DNA of 49,611 nucleotides from Paenibacillus camerounensis (GCF_000723885.1 NZ_CCDG010000103.1:1-49611), one strand, 5' to 3'. Positions 25,864-34,307 are shown, counted from the first letter of the stretch. Made by a program: numbers and translations. The notes: a model not told the origin generated them from the sequence alone.

Positions 25864-27096
25864 ATGAATCAGAACACAGACCTGCCGCACGGCAACACAA
25901 GCTATTCCTTAATGACTCTCATCTTATTCTGGTGCGGTCTGGTCATTATGACCAGTATGTATATAACCATTCCGCTCTCGGACGTGTTTGCGCAGGCGTT
26001 TCAGATCAGTGTGAGTCAGGCTGCCTGGATCGGCAGCGCATTCTCACTCTGTTATGCACTGGGATGTCTGTTATACGGGCCATTCTCAGATCGCTACGGA
26101 CGCAAAATCTTCCTGGTTGCCAGTATTATCGGGCTTACTATCATTACAATAACAATCGGATTTGTAGACAGCTTTTTCTGGCTTATTGTCCTCAGAGGAG
26201 TGCAGGGTCTTATCGCTGCCGCCTTTGCCCCGATTTCACTTGTATATGCCGGAGAGATGTTCCCTCCGCACAAAAGGCTGACTGCGGTTGGCTTCATCAG
26301 CTCGGGACTGTTAATGGCAGGGATTGTAGGCCAGGTCTTTAGCGGAATCGTTAATGAAGGGCTGGGCTGGCATGCTATTTTCTTTATTCAGGGGATTGTG
26401 TACGGAATCACGGCAATTATTGTCATCATGCTCCTGCCCAAAGACGAATTACACCGGCCGAAAGAGCATGTTCTTCTAAAATTCAAACAGATGACAGGCC
26501 TGCTGAAGCAACCGCAGCTGCTGCTGGCTTTTAGCGTAACCTTTGTCCTTCTATTATCATTAGTAGGCATGTACACTGTGCTGGGAAGCTATTTAAGCTC
26601 TCCAAAGTTCGGCCTTTTGCCGCAGCAAATCCTGTGTATCCGTGCAGCCGGAATTGCCGGCATGCTGCTATCTCCGTTTGCCGGACGAATCGCTCAGAAA
26701 CTGGGGGCAGCGGCTGTCCTGCGGGGCGGATTAGCATTAGCGGCGACCGGACTGCTTGCATTAGGTTTTAGTGCAAATCTTCCGGTGATTATACTCATGA
26801 GCGTTGGATTTGTAGCGGGTATTGCCCTGGTCACTCCCGTAATCATTTCGATAGTCAGCCAGCTGGGGGGACAGGCCAGAGGCTCTGCGATTTCGTTCAA
26901 TGCCTTTATTCTGTTTCTTGGCGCGAGCACAGGACCTATGATAGCATTGAAGCTGTTAAAGACAGGGAATTATCTGCTATCCTTTGAGATACTGGGTTCG
27001 ATTCTTCTATTGGGGCTGCTGGCTTCACTGTTCCTTAGAACTTCCTCCAGAGCAGCTGTAAAAAGTGAACAGATGTCTGCTGCGCCGGCAGAGTGA
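25864..27096 (+). CDS. MFS efflux transporter
   Basis: A 410-residue major facilitator with 12 predicted membrane helices. The motif GSAFSLCYALGCLLYGPFSDRYGRKIFLVAS (near 57-87) carries the DRYGRK loop 2-3 signature. The second signature lies at LRGVQGLIAAAFAPISLVYAGEMFPPHKR. It resembles YnfM-like drug/sugar efflux proteins. The start at ATG 25864 is set by TGGAGGAT at 25847-25854; the frame is open back to 25807, inside tetR, but that part looks untranslated. It is co-transcribed with tetR. Substrate is not known. Confidence 0.9.
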   Translation: MNQNTDLPHGNTSYSLMTLILFWCGLVIMTSMYITIPLSDVFAQAFQISVSQAAWIGSAFSLCYALGCLLYGPFSDRYGRKIFLVASIIGLTIITITIGFVDSFFWLIVLRGVQGLIAAAFAPISLVYAGEMFPPHKRLTAVGFISSGLLMAGIVGQVFSGIVNEGLGWHAIFFIQGIVYGITAIIVIMLLPKDELHRPKEHVLLKFKQMTGLLKQPQLLLAFSVTFVLLLSLVGMYTVLGSYLSSPKFGLLPQQILCIRAAGIAGMLLSPFAGRIAQKLGAAAVLRGGLALAATGLLALGFSANLPVIILMSVGFVAGIALVTPVIISIVSQLGGQARGSAISFNAFILFLGASTGPMIALKLLKTGNYLLSFEILGSILLLGLLASLFLRTSSRAAVKSEQMSAAPAE

Positions 27097-27116
27097 TTTT
27101 ATCATTATTAATAAGG

Positions 27117-27161
27117 GGGTGTCTCAATAAGCCATTTCATGGCTGTTGAGACACCCTCTTT
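27117..27161 (+). terminator. Terminator after the MFS gene
   Basis: GGGTGTCTCAA at 27117-27127 pairs with TTGAGACACCC at 27146-27156; an inner stem AGCCAT/ATGGCT extends it, and a pyrimidine-rich tail follows. It may also serve the convergent nitroreductase remnant. Confidence 0.8.
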
Positions 27162-27183
27162 CTATTTAGGCCACGCCTGCTAA

Positions 27184-27839
27184 TTATGCCCAGGTTGTAA
27201 TAGTATCAACCGGCAAACGGTAGGACGGATAGCCAGCTTTGGCTGCTTTGCCAATTGAGATTAGCATTACCGGCTGATAGCGCGCCTTGTCCAGGCCAAA
27301 CGCTTCAGCAATCTCTTCCTTGGCATAACCAGCCATAGCGTTCGTATCATAACCGTGAGCGCGGGCAACAAGCATTAGCTGCATCGAGATTAGTCCAGTC
27401 CAGTATCAATGAGGTTCACATCACGCAGTTCGGCTGCAGACATGCTGGCATAATAAGGCTTCACTTGCTGCAGCTGCATATCCATAACTTCCTGAGGCAT
27501 ATATCCAAGCTCAACGGATTTGCCGAAGATGTCATCAATGAATTCGGTATTGTTAGCATCATAAAATACTGCAATTACCGCGGAGGAAGTCAGCGCTTGT
27601 GTCTGGTTAAAGGAGGCCAGCGGTGCAAGCTTCTCTTTACCTTCAGGTGTGTCAATGACAAGAAAACGCCATGGCTGCATGTTAATTGCGGAAGGAGCAC
27701 GGGATGCTTCCGCAAGTATTTCGCTCATCTCCTCCCGGCTGATTTTCACTTCGGTGTCATAGACTTTAACGGACCGGCGCTCCAGGACGATTTCATTGAA
27801 ATCATTTGTTTTACGGTATTTCCCAGTGATTGTATTCAT
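27184..27839 (-). pseudogene. Nitroreductase family gene, frameshifted by a 5-bp tandem duplication
   Basis: Two frames together make a nitroreductase-fold FMN flavoprotein of about 216 residues. The first part (27839 to 27390) holds VLERRSVKVYDTEVKISREEM and EASRAPSAINMQPWRFLVI, the FMN-binding start. The rest (to 27184) holds the C-terminal QLMLVARAHGYDTNAMAGYAKEEIAEAFGL and PVMLISIGK. They are separated by a frameshift at 27392-27401, where AGTCC is present twice on the plus strand. Removing one copy restores DTGLISMQLML without other change. The upstream AGGAG is intact. So the gene looks recently inactivated, or the base count is a sequencing error. It is divergent from a MerR gene. The enzyme would reduce nitro groups or quinones with NAD(P)H. 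Confidence 0.85.
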
Positions 27840-27912
27840 GTAAACAGGCTCCTTCAGGATAGTATTTGTGAGGTATTCGAATGTTACTGCTGCTCACTAG
27901 AAGGATTGTAAA

Positions 27913-27932
27913 CTATGAAGTATACTTTATAG
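27913..27932. promoter_or_regulatory. MerR-type operator between nitroreductase and merR
   Basis: CTATGAAGTATACTTTATAG is a 20-bp palindrome with one mismatched pair. Its size fits a MerR dimer site in the 118-base divergent gap. Confidence 0.7.
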
Positions 27933-27957
27933 CAAGAGTTAAACATGAGGTGATTTC

Positions 27958-28338
27958 ATGAAAATAAGTGAAGTGGCAAAAAGGATTGACCTGCCCATAT
28001 CCACTATCCGTTATTATGAGAAGATGGGTATCATCACGGAGGAGTACCTATTGCGGGAACAGAACAATTACCGCAATTATACTTCCGACATTATTGACTA
28101 TCTGCAGGTTGTGAAGAATTGTTTAGCGGTCGGATTTACGATCAGCGACATTAAATCTATGATCTCGTTAAAGGGAATATCAAAGGAAGAGCAGGCACGC
28201 ATTATTAAAGAAAAAATAGCAGAGATAGAAGCAGCCCAGCTTAATCTGGAGAATGCCAAACAAACGCTCTACGGGCTCCTTCAAACAGATATCACCTGTG
28301 AGAGCGGATTCGGAAAACATGATAGGACCGTGAGCTGA
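27958..28338 (+). CDS. MerR family transcriptional regulator
   Basis: A 126-residue MerR regulator. Residues 1-70 form the winged helix (KISEVAKRIDLPISTIRYYEKMGIITEEYLLREQNNYRNYTSDIID), followed by a coiled coil (about 78-110). The C-terminal end carries one Cys (TCESGFG) and no metal-binding cluster. Regulators of this shape often control nitroreductase or quinone-stress genes, and here it faces the broken nitroreductase gene across a palindrome. ATG 27958 follows GAGGTGA. The ATPase gene begins 25 bases downstream, so both may form one transcript. Confidence 0.9.
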   Translation: MKISEVAKRIDLPISTIRYYEKMGIITEEYLLREQNNYRNYTSDIIDYLQVVKNCLAVGFTISDIKSMISLKGISKEEQARIIKEKIAEIEAAQLNLENAKQTLYGLLQTDITCESGFGKHDRTVS

Positions 28339-28363
28339 TTCAACATGCAAAAGGAGTGCACCC

Positions 28364-29173
28364 ATGATCTATCTGAGGAGCTTCAAGCTATCTGATCATA
28401 TCAGCCGAAATCCTAACATCTACCCTGATCATGTCTTTAAGCATAAGGCCGGGGAGGTGCTATTGTTTGACCGGATAACAGTTCTGTACGGTAATAACGG
28501 CAGCGGTAAATCCACTCTGCTTAACATCATTGCCAACAAGCTGGGAATTTCGGGGGCGGAGCCGATGACAAGCTACGGCTTCAGCCTGTTTGTTAAGCAG
28601 TTCCTTGATTTGAGCAGCTGTCAGCTTGGTTCTGACAAGCAGGAGCGGGAATTGCAGCAGCTTCCGGAAGGAAGCCGGTATATGAAATCCGAGGATATTC
28701 TGTATGAGATCAAGAAGATACAGCAGGCCTCTGTGCTGCGCGAAGGGTTAATGCATGAGCAGAAGAAGAACGGGATGAGCAAGACGGAGGCGGAGAAATA
28801 TGAGGATTCGTATGCTTTCCGGCAGAAGGTGAAGAACATCCAATTCTCCCAGGAAAAATACTCAAACGGCGAAACCTCCATGCAGTTTTTTGAGGAATAT
28901 CTGCTGCCCGGCCAATTGTATCTGCTGGATGAGCCGGAAACATCCCTTTCTCCCGCCAATCAGATCAAGCTGGCCGAACAAATCAATGAGCTGGCCCGTT
29001 ATTTCGACTGTCAGTTTATTATTGCTACACATTCTCCTTTTATGTTGGGCACGCTGCAGGCCAAAATCTATAACCTGGACGCTAATCCGCTGCAAACAGC
29101 CGAATGGTATGAGCTGGACAATGTACGGTTTTTCCAGCGGTTTTTTGACAAGCATAAGCAATGGTTTGATTGA
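28364..29173 (+). CDS. Stand-alone AAA/ABC-like ATPase of unknown function
   Basis: A 269-residue soluble ATPase. Walker A is GNNGSGKST (near 44-52), an ABC-like signature is YSNGETS (near 168-174), Walker B is LYLLDEPETSLSP (near 181-193) and the switch His is IIATHSPFML (near 218-227). No membrane segment and no partner nuclease or permease are nearby. Proteins of this kind are found alone in many Firmicutes, and similar ATPases occur as parts of defence or repair complexes, but there is no evidence for such a role here. AAAGGAG lies before the ATG, 25 bases after the MerR gene. Confidence 0.8.
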   Translation: MIYLRSFKLSDHISRNPNIYPDHVFKHKAGEVLLFDRITVLYGNNGSGKSTLLNIIANKLGISGAEPMTSYGFSLFVKQFLDLSSCQLGSDKQERELQQLPEGSRYMKSEDILYEIKKIQQASVLREGLMHEQKKNGMSKTEAEKYEDSYAFRQKVKNIQFSQEKYSNGETSMQFFEEYLLPGQLYLLDEPETSLSPANQIKLAEQINELARYFDCQFIIATHSPFMLGTLQAKIYNLDANPLQTAEWYELDNVRFFQRFFDKHKQWFD

Positions 29174-29281
29174 ATAATGCAGCTGGTTGAAGCAGCACGT
29201 GATGAGCTTTGGCTGGATACGAAGCAGAAGTACTGGAAGCCGTTGAATGGGTATAACCCAGCTGATATCTGTATAGACATG

Positions 29282-29317
29282 CCCGTTATCAACTATTGTT
29301 GATTGCGGGATTTTTTG
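29282..29317 (+). terminator. Terminator after the ATPase gene
   Basis: CCCGTTATCAAC pairs with GTTGATTGCGGG around a short loop with one mismatch region; six T residues follow at 29311-29316. Confidence 0.75.
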
Positions 29318-29348
29318 TGTACATTCAGGAAATAATAGGCTTTTCACC

Positions 29349-29407
29349 TTGACGAACAGGAAATGGGCAGAATATAATAAAACCATCATATGAACAGTTG
29401 ATCATAT
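29349..29407 (+). promoter_or_regulatory. Promoter and ArsR-type operator of the metal pump gene
   Basis: TTGACG (29349-29354) and TATAAT (29373-29378) are 18 bases apart. Just downstream an imperfect 20-bp palindrome, ATATGAACAG-TTGATCATAT (29388-29407), has the ATATGA...TCATAT form seen in ArsR/SmtB/CzrA operators. A repressor bound there would block transcription until zinc or cadmium is high. Confidence 0.7.
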
Positions 29408-29428
29408 ATAATCGCGAGGTGAAAGGCC

Positions 29429-31723
29429 ATGGAAGCAAGCTCATCCTTAGTCAAACGAAAAGTTCTGTTAAAAGGATTGGATTGTGCCAACTGTGCACTG
29501 AAGATTGAAGACGGCGTAAAGAAGATCGACGGTATTTCTTCCTGCTCTGTAAATTACGTGAATCAGTCATTAACGATGGAGTTCGACCCTGCCCGTGAAG
29601 CAGAAATTATGGATTCCGCCCGGAAAAAGGTCAAGTCGCTGGAGCCGGATATCAAGTTTATCGGCCAAATTAAACCTCCTGCCCAGAGAGTAGCAAGTCA
29701 TCACGGTAAAGAAGAGAACAGTGACACAGATCAGCATGAGCATAATTATGGCAGCAGCCACTCACATCATGCCCATCAGCACGGAGAGGGCAAGGCTGAA
29801 CATGATCACGATCACTCTCATGCCGAGGACGACGGTCACGGCCACAGCCATGATCACGGTGCCGGCGGCGTTCGGACAATGGTCATTCGCCTGATTGCCG
29901 GCTCTGCCGTTGGCGCTGCTGCTATGCTGCTAAATCTCAACCCGACAGTTGAGCTGCTCCTGTTCCTTGTGTCTTACCTTATTGTAGGCGGAGACATCGT
30001 CCTGAGAGCGCTCAGAAATATTATCCGGGGAAAAGTATTCGACGAGCATTTTCTTATGTCCATAGCTACCATAGGCGCATTTGCAATCGGTGAATATCCA
30101 GAAGGTGTCGCGGTTATGCTGTTCTACCAGGTAGGAGAGCTATTCCAGAGCATCGCCGTAAACCGCTCACGCAAGTCCATCAGCTCCTTGCTCGACCTGC
30201 GGCCGGATTATGCCAATGTGAAGACCGGTGATGAAATCAAGCGGGTTAATCCTGAGGAGGTCAGTGTCGGTGACCTGATTATTGTCCGGCCGGGTGAACG
30301 TGTGCCGCTGGATGGGGTTGTGCTGGAAGGCAGCTCTGCGATGGATACTTCAGCGCTGACAGGGGAATCGATGCCGCGTGAAGTAGCCACAGGCGATGAT
30401 GTTCTAAGCGGCTTTATCAACAAAAACGGAGTACTGACGATAGAGGTAGCCAAAACCTTTGGAGACTCTACAGTCGCCAAGATTCTGGATCTGGTCGAAA
30501 ATGCCAGCAGCAAAAAAGCGGAGACCGAGAAATTCATCACCCGATTTGCCCGTTATTACACTCCGGTTGTTGTCATCGTTGCTTTGCTTCTGGCTGTACT
30601 GCCGCCGCTGTTGTTCAGCGGTGAGACCTTCGCGGATTGGGTCTACCGCGCACTGGTCTTCCTGGTTATCTCCTGCCCTTGTGCCTTGGTAATATCAATC
30701 CCGCTCGGATTCTTCGGCGGTATCGGAGCTGCTTCCAAGAACGGCGTGCTTGTCAAAGGAAGTAACTACTTAGAAGGACTTAATGATGTTAAATATGTGG
30801 TTTTTGACAAAACGGGCACATTAACTAAAGGCTCCTTTAAGGTGAACTCCATCGTAACTGCCGGGGAATGGACTAAAGACGATGTCCTGCAGTACGCTGC
30901 TTACGCGGAGATTCACTCCTCACATCCTATCGCACAGTCGATCAGAGAGGCCTACGGTGTTGCGCTGGATGAGCGCCGGATTACGGATTACAACGAAATA
31001 TCCGGTCACGGCATACAGGTTACCTTCGAAGGCCACTCTGTTCTTGCAGGCAACGCCAAGCTGATGCTGGCAGAAGGAATCTCCTTCTCCAATCCGTCTG
31101 AAATCGGGACCCTTGTGCATCTTGCAATCGACAAACAGTATGCCGGCTACATTGTAATTGCGGATGAGGTAAAAGAGGATTCGGCAGCCGCCATCCGTTC
31201 ACTCAAGCAGCTTGGGGTGAAGAAGGTCGTCATGCTGACCGGAGATAACAAAGCGGTGGGTGAGGAGATCGGCCGCAGACTGGGCGTTGATGAAGTCCAT
31301 GCCGAGCTGCTGCCGCAGCACAAGGTAGAAGAGCTGGAGAAGCTGGATGCTGCGAAATCACCTAAAGAAAAGATCATTTTTGTCGGCGACGGCATCAACG
31401 ATACACCGGTTTTGGCCAGAGCAGACATCGGTGTCGCTATGGGCGGACTAGGCTCAGACGCAGCCATTGAAGCAGCGGATATTGTGATTATGACAGATGA
31501 ACCCTCCAAGCTGTCCTCCGCCATTCAAATTGCCAAGCGAACACGTGCCATTGTCTGGCAGAATATATTGTTCGCCTTGCTTGTTAAAGGCATGTTCCTG
31601 CTGTTAGGGGCCTTCGGCATAGCTACCATGTGGGAGGCTGTAATCGCGGATGTAGGTGTAAGCGTGATTGCGGTTCTTAATGCAATGCGTGTGCTGAAAA
31701 CAAAACCTGCCTTAACCGAATAA
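29429..31723 (+). CDS. cadA: Heavy-metal P1B-type ATPase (Zn/Cd/Pb exporter, CadA/ZntA-like)
   Basis: A 764-residue membrane pump that exports Zn2+, Cd2+ or Pb2+ at the cost of ATP. The N-terminal heavy-metal-associated domain holds the GLDCANCA motif (Cys19, Cys22). A His-rich stretch follows (about 90-150, with GHGHSHDHG and DHDHSH), which may bind metal. The transmembrane CPC motif is at 416-418 (SCPCAL), the phosphorylation motif DKTGT starts at Asp460, and the hinge motif GDGINDTP lies near residues 650-657. CPC plus a His-rich N terminus suits the Zn/Cd class rather than Cu, whose pumps have a CPC but a different C-terminal signature. No membrane deletions are seen. It follows a promoter/operator described above; no ArsR gene is near. 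Confidence 0.93.
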   Translation: MEASSSLVKRKVLLKGLDCANCALKIEDGVKKIDGISSCSVNYVNQSLTMEFDPAREAEIMDSARKKVKSLEPDIKFIGQIKPPAQRVASHHGKEENSDTDQHEHNYGSSHSHHAHQHGEGKAEHDHDHSHAEDDGHGHSHDHGAGGVRTMVIRLIAGSAVGAAAMLLNLNPTVELLLFLVSYLIVGGDIVLRALRNIIRGKVFDEHFLMSIATIGAFAIGEYPEGVAVMLFYQVGELFQSIAVNRSRKSISSLLDLRPDYANVKTGDEIKRVNPEEVSVGDLIIVRPGERVPLDGVVLEGSSAMDTSALTGESMPREVATGDDVLSGFINKNGVLTIEVAKTFGDSTVAKILDLVENASSKKAETEKFITRFARYYTPVVVIVALLLAVLPPLLFSGETFADWVYRALVFLVISCPCALVISIPLGFFGGIGAASKNGVLVKGSNYLEGLNDVKYVVFDKTGTLTKGSFKVNSIVTAGEWTKDDVLQYAAYAEIHSSHPIAQSIREAYGVALDERRITDYNEISGHGIQVTFEGHSVLAGNAKLMLAEGISFSNPSEIGTLVHLAIDKQYAGYIVIADEVKEDSAAAIRSLKQLGVKKVVMLTGDNKAVGEEIGRRLGVDEVHAELLPQHKVEELEKLDAAKSPKEKIIFVGDGINDTPVLARADIGVAMGGLGSDAAIEAADIVIMTDEPSKLSSAIQIAKRTRAIVWQNILFALLVKGMFLLLGAFGIATMWEAVIADVGVSVIAVLNAMRVLKTKPALTE

Positions 31724-31760
31724 GGCTACCGGATATCCTGAAGTATATCTCTTACCCTTC

Positions 31761-31800
31761 AACCCTTTCACTTTCCCTGAGGAATGTGGAAGGGTTTTTT
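31761..31800 (+). terminator. Intrinsic terminator after the metal pump gene
   Basis: AACCCTTTCAC (31761-31771) pairs with GTGGAAGGGTT (31786-31796) with one mismatch and is followed by T residues. Confidence 0.85.
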
Positions 31801-31857
31801 GTATAATAGAAGATAATGAACCTGATGATAAATTTTCAAGCAGAAAGGAATACCGAA

Positions 31858-33306
31858 ATGTCTTTACAAACTCTGCGGCCTGCTATTTTGCTCGGCTTAA
31901 TACTCTTGAGCGGGTGTACGTCCGCCCCCAATGAGCCGTTACCGGAGACGGCAGATGTCTACTATGTTGCTGCAGGCGGGGATGACAGTAACCCCGGTAC
32001 TATTGATTTCCCTTGGAAGACGCTTCAGCAGGCTGCCGACAGTGCAGTGCCCGGGAGTTACATCTATATTCGCGGTGGTGTATACCACCAGAAGCTGTAT
32101 ATCACCAATGGGGGAACGGAGTCAGCCGGACCTGTCGTTTTCTCGGGATATCCCGGCGAAACAGCCGTTCTGGACGGAGAAGGTCTGTCTGTTGACGGAC
32201 TGGAGGGACTCGCTGAAATCGATCATGCCAGCTATGTGACGATTCAGGACCTGGAAATCCGCAACTACCAAACGGCGGCACAAGACGAAGTTCCCGCCGG
32301 TATTTATGTGCACGGGTCAGGACAATCCATCTCGCTGCTTAATAACCGGATTCACTCCATAGCGAATACAGCAACGCCAGCAGGCAAGGAGCTTTCCGGC
32401 AGAGATGCCCATGGCATTGCCGTCTATGGGACAGAAGCAGATGAAGCACTCAGTAATCTGAAGATTGACGGCAATGAAGTATATGATCTGGTGCTCGGTT
32501 CAAGCGAGGCGCTGGTGGTGAACGGCAACGTGGACTCTTTTGAGATAACAAACAACAGAGTTCATGACACTGACAACATCGGGATCGACATTATCGGGTA
32601 TGAGGGAACGGCAGCAGACCAGGCTGTGGATCAGGCTCGAAACGGAACGGTTAGCGGAAATGTGGTGTATGGGATATCGTCCAGTAATAATCCGTCCTAT
32701 GGGACTTCTCTTCCTAATGACAACTACTCCGCAGGGGGAATTTACATAGACGGGGGCAGAACGATCCTGGTAGAGCAGAACCGTCTGTATGATAATGATA
32801 TTGGGATTGAGCTTGCATCTGAGCATAAGGGAAGGCTAACCAGTGATATAACTGTCCGGGATAATGTTGTCTACCGCAACCGGCTGACCGGTATTGCCAT
32901 GGGCGGTTATGATGAAGAGCGTGGAGGCACGAGTGACAGCAGTGTGGTATCTAACACCCTGTATCAGAATGATCTGCTGGGCGGCGGCAATGGTCAGCTG
33001 TACCTTCAGGCTAACTTAAACCATAATATTATTACCGGTAATATCATCGTGGCCGGCGATACCGGTGTTCTAATTAGCAATGATTACACGAGTAATATAG
33101 ATAATACGGTTGATAGCAATCTTTATTTTGCAGGAAAAGAAGCGGACGAAGCTGTCTGGGTGTGGAACAAGAGGGAATATAACGGCTTCAGCGCCTATCA
33201 GCGCGGAACGGGAAATGACCTGAACTCACAGTTTGCCGATCCGCAGTTCAAGGATGTACACCGTGACGATTTCCGGCTGGAACCGGATTCGCCGGCATTG
33301 AAATGA
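31858..33306 (+). CDS. Lipoprotein with right-handed parallel beta-helix repeats (DUF1565-like)
   Basis: A 482-residue exported lipoprotein. The signal peptide ends in LLSGC, lipidated at Cys20. It begins YYVAAGGDDSNPGTIDFPWKTLQQAADSAVPG, the opening of DUF1565/polysaccharide-lyase-like beta-helix proteins, and continues through PbH1-type repeats (for example ITNNRVHDTDNIGIDIIG and VRDNVVYRNRLTGIAMGG). Such proteins bind or cleave pectin and other surface polysaccharides; no catalytic residues can be assigned by eye. The start at 31858 is set by AGAAAGGA. The protein ends abruptly at DSPALK, a spot where relatives normally continue, so the C terminus may be shortened. It stands between the metal pump and deoD. 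Confidence 0.8.
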   Translation: MSLQTLRPAILLGLILLSGCTSAPNEPLPETADVYYVAAGGDDSNPGTIDFPWKTLQQAADSAVPGSYIYIRGGVYHQKLYITNGGTESAGPVVFSGYPGETAVLDGEGLSVDGLEGLAEIDHASYVTIQDLEIRNYQTAAQDEVPAGIYVHGSGQSISLLNNRIHSIANTATPAGKELSGRDAHGIAVYGTEADEALSNLKIDGNEVYDLVLGSSEALVVNGNVDSFEITNNRVHDTDNIGIDIIGYEGTAADQAVDQARNGTVSGNVVYGISSSNNPSYGTSLPNDNYSAGGIYIDGGRTILVEQNRLYDNDIGIELASEHKGRLTSDITVRDNVVYRNRLTGIAMGGYDEERGGTSDSSVVSNTLYQNDLLGGGNGQLYLQANLNHNIITGNIIVAGDTGVLISNDYTSNIDNTVDSNLYFAGKEADEAVWVWNKREYNGFSAYQRGTGNDLNSQFADPQFKDVHRDDFRLEPDSPALK

Positions 33307-33312
33307 AATCAT

Positions 33313-33341
33313 TTGCAAATCGCTGCTGTTCTGGCTATAAT
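33313..33341 (+). promoter_or_regulatory. Promoter of deoD
   Basis: TTGCAA (33313-33318) and TATAAT (33336-33341), spacing 17 bases. A separate palindrome lies just downstream over the expected start site. Confidence 0.75.
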
Positions 33342-33344
33342 TCA

Positions 33345-33358
33345 TTGATTGCAATCAA
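33345..33358. promoter_or_regulatory. Palindrome over the deoD start region
   Basis: TTGATTGCAATCAA is a perfect 14-bp palindrome 4 bases after the -10 and 28 bases before the deoD start codon. It is a likely repressor site; I cannot name the regulator. Confidence 0.6.
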
Positions 33359-33386
33359 ACGAAATTATTGAAGGAGTTGTACATGA

Positions 33387-34106
33387 ATGAGTTCATCCCA
33401 ATTTAAAGAAACCCCGCATATTAAGCCAAACGGAGCAGAAATTGCAGAGACCATTTTGCTGCCTGGAGATCCGCTCCGCGCAAAATTCATTGCTGAAACC
33501 TATCTGGAGAATCCGGTACAGTTCAACGAAGTACGGGGAATGCTCGGATATACCGGCACCTATAAAGGCAAGAAAATCTCTGTCATGGGTACAGGGATGG
33601 GCGTTCCGAGCATTGGTATTTATTCATGGGAGTTAATCAACGTATTCGGTGTTAAGAATCTAATCCGTATCGGTTCAGCCGGTGCGTTACAGGACAACCT
33701 GAATCTGTATGATATCGTCTTTGGGATCGGAGCTTCGACCAACTCGAATTACGCTTCCCAGTTCAATCTGCCGGGCCAATATGCCGTTACCGCTTCCTAT
33801 GAATTGTTGGAAAAGGCTAAGAAAACAGCTGATGCCCAAGGGCAGAAGGTTCATATCGGTAACATCCTGACCAGTGACACTTTCTATAATGCGGACAAGT
33901 CCGCTGCATCTAAGTGGAAGGATATGGGCGTCTTGTGTATTGAGATGGAAGCCGCAGCACTGTATTTGAATGCAGCTCAAGCAGGTGTCAACGCCCTGTG
34001 CATCCTGACGATCAGTGACCACATTTTCCGGGCTGAGGAGACAACCTCCGAAGAACGCCAGACCTCCTTCACTAATATGATGGAAATTGCTTTAGAGCTG
34101 GCTTAA
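33387..34106 (+). CDS. deoD: Purine nucleoside phosphorylase, DeoD type
   Basis: A 239-residue hexameric-type purine nucleoside phosphorylase, the same length as E. coli DeoD. It splits purine (deoxy)nucleosides with phosphate to base and sugar-1-phosphate. Signatures are ETILLPGDPLRAKFIAE (19-35), GMLGYTGTYKGKKISVMGTGMG (near 50-72) and IRIGSAGALQ (near 91-100), with the ILTISDHIFRAEETTSEERQ loop near 207-226. The ATG at 33387 follows GAAGGAGTTG; an overlapping ATG at 33383 runs into a stop after 8 codons. It is alone, with its own promoter and terminator. Confidence 0.96.
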   Translation: MSSSQFKETPHIKPNGAEIAETILLPGDPLRAKFIAETYLENPVQFNEVRGMLGYTGTYKGKKISVMGTGMGVPSIGIYSWELINVFGVKNLIRIGSAGALQDNLNLYDIVFGIGASTNSNYASQFNLPGQYAVTASYELLEKAKKTADAQGQKVHIGNILTSDTFYNADKSAASKWKDMGVLCIEMEAAALYLNAAQAGVNALCILTISDHIFRAEETTSEERQTSFTNMMEIALELA

Positions 34107-34122
34107 TTCCAGCTTGAGCCTG

Positions 34123-34157
34123 AAATCCCGCAATCCTTCCGGTTGCGGGATTTTTTG
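34123..34157 (+). terminator. Intrinsic terminator after deoD
   Basis: AAATCCCGCAA (34123-34133) pairs with TTGCGGGATTT (34143-34153), followed by a run of T. Confidence 0.9.
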
Positions 34158-34219
34158 TATGCAATAAAGCTAACCGGCTGCTTATGGCACGATAATCATA
34201 CAATCGCAGGATTTTATTA

Positions 34220-34248
34220 TTGAAGAGAGGCAAGCCTGAATCTAATAT
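34220..34248 (+). promoter_or_regulatory. Promoter of the GH42 gene
   Basis: TTGAAG (34220-34225) and TAATAT (34243-34248), 17 bases apart, about 60 bases before the start codon. No operator was recognised. Confidence 0.65.
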
Positions 34249-34307
34249 GGAATGGTAACCCAATATTAATATATTTGTTATTTGATTAATAAAAGGAGCG
34301 TTTAAAT

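Noticed and set aside
27117..27161. An insertion-sequence end
   Set aside because: The inverted repeat resembles some transposon ends, but no transposase, target duplication or second end is visible, and a terminator explains it.
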